Assembly: GCF_900105215.1 (NCBI RefSeq)
Contig: NZ_FOIP01000002.1
Coordinates: 2,227,171 to 2,291,170, forward strand
Reading direction: 5' to 3'
Length of the DNA: 64,000 bases
DNA from: Lacrimispora sphenoides
GTDB lineage: Bacteria > Bacillota > Clostridia > Lachnospirales > Lachnospiraceae
In this document: one piece after another, positions 1 to 6,655 of the stretch
Layout: each line of letters opens with the position of its first letter
Position numbering within the stretch: position 1 is the stretch's first letter
Made by a program: the position numbers and the translations under genes
Notes under the pieces: model-generated
Seen by the model: only the letters and a program-made list of their open reading frames with translations
The model's database searches: none
What the model was told of the DNA's origin: nothing

Positions 1-192
1 TTGTGAAACAGTTACAATTTCAGGGTCAAATTCTGTTTTTACGCATTCAGCATAACCATCATACTCGCCTTCGAGAGTATTTGAATAACCATTTACTCGT
101 CCTGCTTGAGTATTAATAACACCTTTTAGTGTTTTGATAAATGCTTGTACACCCCATAGACAGCCACCTGCAAAATATATTGTTTCAACCAT
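1..192 (-). CDS. msrA: peptide methionine sulfoxide reductase MsrA-like, truncated by window edge
   Basis: Reading leftward from ATG at 192, the frame stays open to the window edge (64 codons). It begins MVETIYFAGGCLWGVQAF, which matches the N-terminal MsrA active-site motif GCFWG, with Leu in place of Phe and the catalytic Cys at residue 11. Further on, GYAECVKTEFDPE matches the MsrA GHAEAV-x-YDP region, with Tyr replacing His. MsrA reduces methionine-S-sulfoxide in proteins using thioredoxin. A Shine-Dalgarno AGGTGA lies 5 bases before the ATG, and the repeat promoter copy at 235-311 points at this gene about 40 bases upstream. The divergent motif (no second Gly-Gly typical of GYxGG) suggests the short MsrA-like subfamily. 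The C-terminus is outside the window. Confidence 0.85.
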   Translation of the reverse strand, partial: MVETIYFAGGCLWGVQAFIKTLKGVINTQAGRVNGYSNTLEGEYDGYAECVKTEFDPEIVTVSQ

Positions 193-234
193 AGTATTCA
201 CCTGTTTTCATTCGTCAAATATAAAAACCTTCAT

Positions 235-311
235 GAGTAGAATACCACCATACTTACTAACAATCAATATTAATTTTCCAATGTGCGGCAATACTTTAAA
301 TACTCATTTTC
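235..311 (-). promoter_or_regulatory. repeat promoter, copy A (upstream of msrA)
   Basis: On the minus strand this ~77-bp block contains TTGATT, a 17-base spacer and TATTCT, i.e. a sigma-A -35/-10 pair, with the predicted start about 40 bases before msrA. The whole block, not only the boxes, is similar to copies at 1640, 5884, 8581 and 58629: shared landmarks on the plus strand are GTAGAATACCACCATACT, ATCAATATTAA and CAATGT. The rest of the 193-504 gap shows nothing else I can support. Confidence 0.75.
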
Positions 312-504
312 CAATCGAAAAAATATTTGCTACTCTTCCATACAATCATCACTTTAAGAATCAGCGGCAATTTCCCTTGCTTCTCTCGGTGTAATAATCA
401 CTCAACCTCCATTCAATATCAGTTTGATATATTGATTTTTTTAGATACTTATGGCATAGTAAGGTAAGCAAATAAATAATGAATATAAGTAAAGGAATGC
501 CTTA

Positions 505-873
505 ATGAATTTAAAAGAAAGAGCACTACAATTAAAAACTGATATTCCCGCACTTTTCTTAGCTCTAAAGAGTTCTGAAACGCCCATTATTGCTAAAATT
601 TTTGCAGGATTAGCAATCCTTTATGCGCTATCTCCGATAGATCTTATTCCGGATTTTATTCCGGTATTGGGATATGTTGATGATGTCATTCTACTTCCTG
701 CATTAATTTCACTTACAATTAAATTCATACCAAAAGAAACCTTTGAAAAATGTAGAATTGAAGCCCAAAATATTTCACAAAATAACCTAGCCAGGAAATG
801 GTATTATGCTGTACCTGTACTTGCCATTTGGTTGTTAATTTTGTGGTTAATAATTAAGGCCATTTTTATATGA
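505..873 (+). CDS. YkvA/DUF1232 family small membrane protein
   Basis: 122 residues. The diagnostic DUF1232 core YALSPIDLIPDFIPVLGYVD lies at about residues 39-58, followed by DDVILLPALI. It is flanked by an N-terminal amphipathic stretch and a hydrophobic C-terminal helix at about residues 99-121. Family members (for example B. subtilis YkvA) are small, probably membrane-associated and of unknown function. The ATG is preceded by AAAGGAATGCCTTA, an acceptable ribosome site. It stands alone between divergently and convergently placed genes, so the context gives no functional clue. No clear terminator hairpin follows. Confidence 0.8.
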   Translation: MNLKERALQLKTDIPALFLALKSSETPIIAKIFAGLAILYALSPIDLIPDFIPVLGYVDDVILLPALISLTIKFIPKETFEKCRIEAQNISQNNLARKWYYAVPVLAIWLLILWLIIKAIFI

Positions 874-1103
874 TTTTATATATTTTAAAATAAAAAGACT
901 ACTAAAATTATATGTAGGAATACCGTGGTATATTCTTTCTTCGGCGCCTTTAAAAGTATCTAAACGCAGTAAAACGTATCTCTACGTTGTACTTCCGGTT
1001 CAAATTTCAAAATATAAAAATCAATATCAGACATAAACTTTCTCTCCATATTTAACCTTTAAACCATAGGTGAATAAATTATGCTCATAATCTTATCGCT
1101 AAA

Positions 1104-1574
1104 TCAGATTTTGACATTCCTCCACGTAAACCTTGGACCTTCTTCCCCTAATTCTCCATTGGCTAAAAATCCCGCTTTTTGGAGAACTCTTTGAGATGCA
1201 ACATTATTAGGATCTGTTTCTGCTTCCACAAAGGATACACCAGTCTGGTTACTAGCCCATTTAGCCATAGCAGTAACTGCTTCCGTCATCAGTCCCTTAC
1301 CCTCGTATTCCTTTTTAATCCCGTAACCTATTTCAACACTCCCATTATCATTTAGACCTTTAAAACACAAGTCACCAACTATCTGTTTGCTGTTCTTTAG
1401 CTGCATTATCCATATTGCATACCAAATTCGCTGGTCAGGTTTTTCTCTGCAACCAGCAAGCATTTCAGAATATGCTTGCTTCATTTCCTCATCCGTTTCT
1501 TCCCGAACCTTCATTTCGATCTCTTTATTAGAAATCGGAAAGATCAACATTCTATCTGTTGTAACCATAATCAT
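1104..1574 (-). CDS. GNAT family N-acetyltransferase (RimJ/RimL-like)
   Basis: 156 residues with the GNAT_3 layout: SVEIGYGIKKEYEGKGLMTE (residues about 79-98) carries the acetyl-CoA pyrophosphate-binding R/Q-x-x-G-x-G/A equivalent, here YEGKGL. VEAETDPNNVASQRVLQKAG is the motif B region seen in RimJ/RimL-type enzymes that acetylate protein N-termini or small amines. The substrate cannot be told. ATG at 1574 has AGGAGAG about 10 bases upstream. The repeat promoter copy B at 1640-1716 points into this gene with a leader of about 60 bases, so it is probably transcribed alone. Confidence 0.85.
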   Translation of the reverse strand: MIMVTTDRMLIFPISNKEIEMKVREETDEEMKQAYSEMLAGCREKPDQRIWYAIWIMQLKNSKQIVGDLCFKGLNDNGSVEIGYGIKKEYEGKGLMTEAVTAMAKWASNQTGVSFVEAETDPNNVASQRVLQKAGFLANGELGEEGPRFTWRNVKI

Positions 1575-1639
1575 TTTATTTATTCTCTCCTATATAAAAT
1601 CTAGATTTGTATTTCTCATTATTTGTAAGTAATCTTCAT

Positions 1640-1716
1640 AAGTAGAATACCACCATACTTTCTAATTATCAATATTAAGTTCTCAATGTACTCTAATACG
1701 TTAAATCCCAATTTTT
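1640..1716 (-). promoter_or_regulatory. repeat promoter, copy B (upstream of GNAT gene)
   Basis: Second copy of the ~77-bp block. On the minus strand it reads TTGATA, 17 bases, TATTCT. It is the copy closest to copy A: the stretch GTAGAATACCACCATACTT is identical in the two. It lies about 65 bases before the acetyltransferase ATG. Confidence 0.8.
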
Positions 1717-1872
1717 TATTACCATTACACACGATAACCTGTTTTACTGTTTGATGACATTCTTCTCAAAATAGTTTTATTTGGTACAATTTCTCCATAC
1801 TATCTACACATAATAATATTATCCTTTACGTATGCCAGTAAAATGCAAATGTATAAAGAAAGAGGTAGTAAT

Positions 1873-2205
1873 ATGAGGAAGAAACTAATTTCACTCGTGT
1901 CAGTAGTAGTATTGGCACTGTCTATGGCAACAGCGGCATTTGCAGCTCCTGCAAATGCACAGTACAAAACAGGGGCTTCCACCTATGGCGCTGCTTGCGG
2001 TGGCTTAGGGTATGACCTGATGAGAGATGCCAACGGAAACTTTTTAAGCCAAGAAGATTTTGAGGCCAATCTCGACAAGGCGATCGCAGACGGCGATATT
2101 GCTTCTGCTGACAGGGGATATTATGTAGAAATGTTCGATTACTGTGTAGCAAATGGCGGCAGCTTTGGAGGAAAAAGCCTTGGCGGTCGTGGTTGCAGAA
2201 GATAA
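1873..2205 (+). CDS. small secreted protein, Gly/Cys-rich C-terminus
   Basis: 110 residues from ATG 1873, which is preceded by AAGAAAGAGGTAGTAAT; a longer in-frame start 30 bases earlier lacks a ribosome site. The first 29 residues are a textbook signal peptide (MRKKL, a hydrophobic run, then a processing site near AFAAPANA). The mature part holds ACGGLGYDLMRDANGNFLSQ, an EF-hand-like acidic segment (DANGNFLSQEDFEANLDKA), and ends GGSFGGKSLGGRGCRR. I do not recognise the family. Three cysteines could pair or bind metal. Its own terminator, just downstream, is interrupted by the IS3 element at 2256, so transcription probably now runs into the element. Confidence 0.75.
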   Translation: MRKKLISLVSVVVLALSMATAAFAAPANAQYKTGASTYGAACGGLGYDLMRDANGNFLSQEDFEANLDKAIADGDIASADRGYYVEMFDYCVANGGSFGGKSLGGRGCRR

Positions 2206-2236
2206 CCCCTGACAAACAAACTAGAAATTAAAAAGC

Positions 2237-2255
2237 ACTCCCTGTAGGCAAAGCT
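2237..2255 (+). terminator. left arm and loop of an interrupted rho-independent terminator
   Basis: ACTCCCTGTA (2237-2246) pairs over ten positions (two G-T wobbles) with TGCAGGGGGT now found at 3732-3741 on the other side of the insertion element, and that half is followed by a T-run. The loop is GGCAAAGCT. The IS inserted at the loop's last bases, duplicating GCT. Confidence 0.75.
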
Positions 2256-2303
2256 TGATATGTACCCCCTTTACTGGACAGCACCAGTAAAGGGGGTTTT
2301 TAC

Positions 2304-2864
2304 GTGAAATATGATTTTGTATTTAAATTAAATTGTGTCGAGCTATACAGAAATGGCCAATGGCCTGAAACACCAGCAGGAATTGGTCAAAAGAATTTTA
2401 GAAAACGAATTGTTACTTGGTCAAGAATTGCAGATATTTATGGAATTGATGCTTTAAAGCATCCTTCAACATGTAAAGAACGTACAGCTGAAGAAAGGTA
2501 TTCTCTTGTAGCTAGAGTTTTAGCTGGAGAATCACAAAAAAGTGTTGCAATAATTGCTGGAATTGATTCAGGCCTATTGTCTAAATGGGTACAGATATAT
2601 AAAATAAAAGGGTACGATGGTCTGTATTTAAAGAAAGGTAGACATGGTAAGGAGCCCTTCATGAAAAAAGACAATAAACCAAAAGAACTTTCACCTTCTG
2701 AAAGAGAAGAATTAATTAGATTAAGGGCAGAGACAGAGTACCTTAAAGCAGAAAATGAATCAATAAAAAAATCTATCGCCTTGAGACGAGAAAAAGAAGC
2801 TGCGCAACTCAAGGCGAAAAAGCAGCAATCATTAAGGAACTCCGAGAAAAAGGATATGCCTTAA
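2304..2864 (+). CDS. IS3-family transposase OrfA (helix-turn-helix subunit)
   Basis: 186 residues from a GTG start. Residues about 62-110 form an insertion-sequence helix-turn-helix (RYSLVARVLAGESQKSVAI... SGLLSKWVQIYKIKG), which binds the terminal repeats. The C-terminal third (EREELIRLRAETEYLKAENE) is a leucine-zipper-like coiled coil of the kind that joins OrfA and OrfAB subunits. The last bases contain GAAAAAG at 2816-2822, a plausible -1 slippery site producing the OrfAB fusion. No strong ribosome site precedes the GTG, consistent with weak translation of an IS gene. Confidence 0.9.
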   Translation: MKYDFVFKLNCVELYRNGQWPETPAGIGQKNFRKRIVTWSRIADIYGIDALKHPSTCKERTAEERYSLVARVLAGESQKSVAIIAGIDSGLLSKWVQIYKIKGYDGLYLKKGRHGKEPFMKKDNKPKELSPSEREELIRLRAETEYLKAENESIKKSIALRREKEAAQLKAKKQQSLRNSEKKDMP

Positions 2865-2872
2865 AGCATTTA

Positions 2873-3682
2873 TTGAAAGCTGTAGGATTATCAAAATCTA
2901 CATACTATTATGAATTAAATCATGTGTGTTTTGACGTAATCAAAAATCAGAAACTTATGGATGAAATCAATAAGATTTTTGAAGACAATAAGCAACGATA
3001 TGGTGTTCGCAGAGTTCATCAGGAATTATTAAATAAAGGATATTCCATAAACCACAAAAGAGTACAACGATTAATGCATAAGATGATGTTGGCCGGCAAA
3101 CGACCTAAAGAGAAATACCATTCATATAGGGGCGAAGTTGGCAGAATAGCTGACAACTTAATTAATAGAGATTTTTGTACAACTGCTCCACTTCAAAAAT
3201 GGACAACAGATGTATCTCAATTTAACCTGCCATGGGGAAAATGTTATCTTTCGCCTATTTTAGATATGAATACAAATGAAGTTATCTCATACGATTTGTC
3301 AAAAAGTCCAAATATGGAGCAAATATCTAACATGTTAGAAAGAGCATTTCGGAAATTTAGTAATACTGAAGGAATCATCTTTCATTCCGATCAAGGTTGG
3401 CAGTACCAACATGCGTACTATCGTAATGAATTAAAGAAATATGGAATAATTCAATCTATGTCTCGTAAAGGAAACTGTTACGATAATTGCATTATGGAGA
3501 CTTTTTTCGGAAGACTAAAGACCGAAATGTTTTATGGGCATGAAAAGGATTTTGGATCCTTCGATGAATTTAAGAAAGCAATAGATGAATATATAGATTA
3601 TTATAATAACAGGAGAATTCAATCAAAAACAAAATGGATGCCTCCTGTAATATACAGGAAGACATCCATCAAGAGTGCCTAA
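2873..3682 (+). CDS. IS3-family transposase OrfB (DDE integrase domain)
   Basis: 269 residues from TTG 2873, but the frame is open further upstream and reads AAIIKELREKGYALKHLLKA before this point, the usual OrfB beginning, so the working product is probably OrfAB made by -1 frameshifting in the A-run at 2816-2822. It contains the HTH_21 segment (RYGVRRVHQELLNKGY) and an rve integrase core. The DDE triad is visible as D113 (KWTTDVSQF), D173 (FHSDQGWQY) and E209 (NCYDNCIMETFFGRLK). The frame is intact to its stop, so the transposase should be functional. Confidence 0.92.
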   Translation: MKAVGLSKSTYYYELNHVCFDVIKNQKLMDEINKIFEDNKQRYGVRRVHQELLNKGYSINHKRVQRLMHKMMLAGKRPKEKYHSYRGEVGRIADNLINRDFCTTAPLQKWTTDVSQFNLPWGKCYLSPILDMNTNEVISYDLSKSPNMEQISNMLERAFRKFSNTEGIIFHSDQGWQYQHAYYRNELKKYGIIQSMSRKGNCYDNCIMETFFGRLKTEMFYGHEKDFGSFDEFKKAIDEYIDYYNNRRIQSKTKWMPPVIYRKTSIKSA

Positions 3683-3728
3683 TCATCCAGTTGAATAATG
3701 ATGTGTCCAGAAAACTGGGTACATATCA

Positions 3729-3747
3729 GCTTGCAGGGGGTTTTTTT
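3729..3747 (+). terminator. target duplication plus right arm and T-run of the interrupted terminator
   Basis: GCT (3729-3731) repeats the GCT just left of the IS. TGCAGGGGGT (3732-3741) is the missing arm for ACTCCCTGTA at 2237-2246, followed by seven T (3741-3747). Removing 2256-3731 restores a ten-pair hairpin with a nine-base loop and a T tail, i.e. the terminator of the secreted-protein gene at 1873. Confidence 0.75.
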
Positions 3748-3910
3748 ATCCTCCAAACAATAACAGTGTAATGGTTCGTACAAGGTTGCATTCCTCCTTT
3801 GGTGCCGTATGGCAGTATTTTCAATTATTTTGACATATCTTTTTACTTTTCTCATATAATTTATTTGTAGGCTTACGCCAGAACTGAGTATAGACGAAAG
3901 GAGACGTTCC

Positions 3911-4201
3911 ATGAAAAAGGCTAATCATTTTTCTGACTTATCTCTTCCTGATCAGGATATTCTGATCGATCACATTATTTTTAACTATAAGATGATTCCA
4001 AGCATTAACTATCAGCAGACTGCTTATGGTCTGAAAGCGCGCTTCAACCACTTAACAGGGGCTGATATGGGGCACCAAATTACTTCACAATGCTTCATGG
4101 AAGCCATGGTCAAAGCAGGTTACAAAGCGATTCCAGCTAAAAAGGACGTTATACCTAATTGGTATTTTAATGTTGGTAGGGTTCAATTTATACCCCATTG
4201 A
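3911..4201 (+). CDS. uncharacterised 96-residue protein
   Basis: Strong start: AAAGGAGACGTTCC precedes ATG 3911. The protein (MKKANHFSDLSLPDQDILID...) has no signal peptide or membrane segment. It looks like a compact alpha/beta protein: LPDQDILIDHIIFNYK followed by YGLKARFNHLTGADMG and QCFMEAMVKAGYKA, with a C-terminal NWYFNV strand. I do not recognise a family; the middle resembles small phage- or host-derived proteins found in Firmicutes. It is followed at once by a good terminator (4215-4242), so it is a single-gene unit. Confidence 0.7.
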   Translation: MKKANHFSDLSLPDQDILIDHIIFNYKMIPSINYQQTAYGLKARFNHLTGADMGHQITSQCFMEAMVKAGYKAIPAKKDVIPNWYFNVGRVQFIPH

Positions 4202-4214
4202 CTCATCTCATTTT

Positions 4215-4242
4215 GCACTCCTTAACTTTTGGAGTGCTTTTT
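4215..4242 (+). terminator. rho-independent terminator after the 96-residue gene
   Basis: GCACTCC, nine-base loop, GGAGTGC, then five T. Seven perfect pairs. Confidence 0.85.
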
Positions 4243-4317
4243 ACGTAAAAAGCAATGATACCTTTCAATCTGTGTTTCCGTCAATTTTCAGTTTCATTGA
4301 ATATAAAATATACAAAA

Positions 4318-4351
4318 AAGACTACTAACCAATATCAAGGTTAGTAGTCTT
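4318..4351 (-). terminator. terminator for the DHFR-like gene
   Basis: AAGACTACTAACC / GGTTAGTAGTCTT, 13 perfect pairs with an eight-base loop. Read leftward it is followed by six T, as expected downstream of the minus-strand gene at 4423. Confidence 0.85.
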
Positions 4352-4422
4352 GTAATTTATAAATTGGAATTTATATGACCAGGCTATGGTAAAGGTAAAG
4401 GATTTTGAAAAGCTACAATGAA

Positions 4423-4935
4423 CTATATTTTACTATAAATTAATTCTGCAAATTGTCCGTATTTTTTTACTTCCTTCAAACAAAATCGCTTTAACCCTTC
4501 TTTCTGTGAAAATATTGGTATTCCCATCCCCAATAACACAGGAGCGATCTGTATTATCATGTTATCAACCATATGATTATCTAACAGAGGGGCTAATATT
4601 GTGTTACCTCCGATAATCCAAATATTTTTATCCCTCTCTATTTGTTTCACGAATTCAACAACATCACAATTTATAGGAACAAATTCCTTGGCCGATAAGC
4701 TTTCAGCATGTGTAAAAACATAATTTTGGGTAGTAGGATAAAGACCGTCGATATTTTCTATGTTTTCAATTTCATTAAATGTTCTTTTGCCCATTATAGT
4801 AATATCCATGTTTTTATAGAAGCTTTCATAACCAGTTTCTTCTATTGTGCCAGTTTCATAAAGCCAATCCAGGTTATGGTTTTTGTCAGCAAGATAGCCA
4901 TCCATAGTAATGCAACCGTAAAAAAATACACTCAT
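4423..4935 (-). CDS. dihydrofolate reductase / RibD C-terminal domain protein (YyaP/YwjB type)
   Basis: 170 residues. The N-terminus MSVFFYGCITMDGYLADKNH matches the RibD_C/DHFR-like beginning, including the substrate-pocket SxDGY equivalent (TMDGY). IWIIGGNTILAPLL (about residues 109-122) is the NADPH-binding GG motif, and the end carries QIAPVLLGMGIPIF, which is the family's P-x-x-LG-x-G-x-x-LF signature. Proteins of this group are NADPH-dependent reductases, some conferring weak trimethoprim resistance, but the substrate is usually unknown. AAAGGAGGG lies eight bases before the ATG. It is a single-gene unit ending at the 4318-4351 hairpin. Confidence 0.85.
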   Translation of the reverse strand: MSVFFYGCITMDGYLADKNHNLDWLYETGTIEETGYESFYKNMDITIMGKRTFNEIENIENIDGLYPTTQNYVFTHAESLSAKEFVPINCDVVEFVKQIERDKNIWIIGGNTILAPLLDNHMVDNMIIQIAPVLLGMGIPIFSQKEGLKRFCLKEVKKYGQFAELIYSKI

Positions 4936-5075
4936 TTTTTAACCCTCCTTTGATTAATTCCTGTTTAATCTTTAATTATATCTCCTACAATTAAGCCTAC
5001 AGCCACTCCTCAAAAAACAACCTACCTATTTTTTTAGCTTTTTCAATTTCTTCATAGCTCCGCCTGCAATATTCA

Positions 5076-5837
5076 TCACAGCCAAACAGCCCAATCGCCG
5101 AAATCAAAGGTACCGCCACCATGATGAAGGTTATCATCGACTTTCAACTGGAGGAAAGCGTCTCGCATACGGCTCAGAATCTCCGGTTGTATATCCAGAC
5201 TATGATGAGCCGGAAATACTTTTTTCACGGGCAGTACCGCTATCTTTTCAAGCGATGAAAGATATGCCTGAGGATCGGTGGAGGGGTAATACGCAAACAG
5301 CGTATCCTTGTAGACAAGGTCACCGGTAAATAAATACCCACGTTGTGGCTCCCAAAAACACAGATGCCCTGGGGAATGCCCCGGCGTATGTAGTACAGTA
5401 ATCTTGCGCCCACCCAGATCAATGATATCACCGTCTTTTAGTATCCTTGTAGGCATTCCCTGAAAGAACTTGTAAGCGTTGACATCATAACCCTCCGGTA
5501 AATCACATCGATCTATAACCATATTCCGGACAGTATCCATTGTCAGTGGGAATTCGCCGTTCAGCCAGCTTAGTTCTGCCTCATGCGCGTAGAAATCCGG
5601 GTAGTATTCGTGCCCGCCGATATGATCCCAGTGTATATGAGTCGCCACGGCAGTTACCTGTTTGTCTGTTAACCTTTTCACCTCTTCGGAAATATTGCAG
5701 ATTCCAAGTCCAGTGTCAATGAGCAAACATCGTTCATGGCCTTTAAGCAAATAGCAGTGCGTTTCCTCCCAATGGCGGTATTCACTGATTATGTAAGTAT
5801 CCGTATCAATTTGATCTAGTGTAAACCAGTTTTCCAT
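5076..5837 (-). CDS. MBL-fold metallohydrolase
   Basis: 253 residues. The metal site HxHxDH is ATHIHWDHIGGH (His67, His69, Asp71, His72), with further ligands in HTPGHSPGHLCF and PAHHSLD near the C-terminus. This is a complete metallo-beta-lactamase-fold hydrolase of the glyoxalase II-like group; the substrate is unknown. I start at the second ATG (MENWFTL) because AAAGGA lies eight bases before it, while the first in-frame ATG abuts the ribosome site. Repeat promoter copy C (5884-5960) points into this gene about 45 bases upstream. Confidence 0.87.
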   Translation of the reverse strand: MENWFTLDQIDTDTYIISEYRHWEETHCYLLKGHERCLLIDTGLGICNISEEVKRLTDKQVTAVATHIHWDHIGGHEYYPDFYAHEAELSWLNGEFPLTMDTVRNMVIDRCDLPEGYDVNAYKFFQGMPTRILKDGDIIDLGGRKITVLHTPGHSPGHLCFWEPQRGYLFTGDLVYKDTLFAYYPSTDPQAYLSSLEKIAVLPVKKVFPAHHSLDIQPEILSRMRDAFLQLKVDDNLHHGGGTFDFGDWAVWL

Positions 5838-5883
5838 TTTTATCATTCCTTTATGTTTTGTAATTAATTAAAAAAATCTTTAT

Positions 5884-5960
5884 ATGTAGATTATCACCAA
5901 TCTTACAAACTATCAATATTAAGCTTTTAATGTACGTTAATACATAAAATACTAATTCAT
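5884..5960 (-). promoter_or_regulatory. repeat promoter, copy C (upstream of MBL hydrolase)
   Basis: On the minus strand: TTGATA, 17 bases, TAATCT. The block also keeps the AATGTAC and AATAC landmarks of copies A and B. Its distal end overlaps the last codons of the acetyltransferase gene that ends at 5952. Confidence 0.7.
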
Positions 5961-6389
5961 CTGATTTTTCGCAAAAGATTTTATAAAAAACAGTTCCGTG
6001 GGTTGTTCCATTTTCGGTATATCAAGAATCAAACAGCCACAATCCTTATACCCCAACTTTCTATAAAAATGTTGAGCCTGTTCATCAGAATTTGTTGATG
6101 TCATTACTGCGATGTAGCCTAATAACTTCATTTCATTTTCCCATGCAATCATTGCCTGTCTACCGATACCTTTTGCACGGTATTCTGGACTAAAAAATAT
6201 CATATTCAAAAACGGTATATTATCCCAAAATAAATTATATCTTAATACTCCGACACGCTTTCCATCATATTCTATTACGTAGCATTGTTTTTGAAGGATT
6301 TTTCTTTCAAGCTCTCCCTTACTTAAGTGTTTATCAAGAGAAAGCCAAAAATTTAAATCACTTACATTGGCGTAATGCATGTTAATCAT
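5952..6389 (-). CDS. GNAT family N-acetyltransferase
   Basis: 145 residues from ATG 6389, chosen because TAGGAGGA lies eight bases upstream; the longer frame from 6413 would put the ribosome site inside the gene. The acetyl-CoA-binding motif is SPEYRAKGIGRQAMIAWENE (about residues 67-86), followed by VMTSTNSDEQAQHFYRKLGY, the standard GNAT motif B. It probably acetylates a small molecule or peptide; the target is unknown. A 20-bp palindrome at 6466-6485, about 80 bases before the start, is nearly identical to those at the distant lon and tetR genes, so this gene may belong to the same regulon. Confidence 0.87.
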   Translation of the reverse strand: MINMHYANVSDLNFWLSLDKHLSKGELERKILQKQCYVIEYDGKRVGVLRYNLFWDNIPFLNMIFFSPEYRAKGIGRQAMIAWENEMKLLGYIAVMTSTNSDEQAQHFYRKLGYKDCGCLILDIPKMEQPTELFFIKSFAKNQMN

Positions 6390-6465
6390 GAAAAGATTCC
6401 TCCTAAATACCATATAATAATCCTTATATTATCCAACTACCATATTCGATTAATACCATCGACTA

Positions 6466-6485
6466 GAGTGAATGATCATTTACTC
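6466..6485. promoter_or_regulatory. palindromic operator candidate (TetR-type), distal copy
   Basis: GAGTGAATGATCATTTACTC is palindromic at 9 of 10 base pairs. The core TGAATGATCATT recurs upstream of tetR (40814-40835) and, with one change, upstream of lon (40141-40160). It lies in the intergenic region upstream of the GNAT gene. Confidence 0.65.
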
Positions 6486-6655
6486 GTTAAATAATCTTAT
6501 TAATTTATTTAATTTCCTATTTATCTGATTATTAAATAAATAATGTGAACGCCATCCAGCTGCCTGCTATTCGTTTGAATTTCTTCCTTTCAAGTTGGAT
6601 AATCATACTTGATTCCAAGAAACAGTAACACTGCACTTATGGTGAAGGCTGCCCA

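Larger units (their letters stand above)
2256..3728 (+). mobile_element. IS3-family insertion sequence, complete, 1473 bp
   Basis: Both ends are visible. The left end TGATATGTACCC... (2256-2280) and the right end (3704-3728, read in reverse) agree at 22 of 25 positions and have the TG...CA termini of IS3 elements. The element is flanked by GCT on each side (2253-2255 and 3729-3731), a 3-bp target duplication typical of the family. It encodes orfA and orfB in overlapping frames. Intact ends, intact frames and a visible duplication indicate a recent, possibly active, insertion. Confidence 0.93.

Noticed and set aside
134..394. 86-residue plus-strand frame overlapping msrA and promoter copy A
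   Set aside because: No ribosome site, no recognisable domain, and it overlaps a well-supported minus-strand gene.
4423..4935. Folate-pathway dihydrofolate reductase proper
   Set aside because: The sequence is the RibD-C/YyaP-like group, not FolA; no other folate genes lie nearby.
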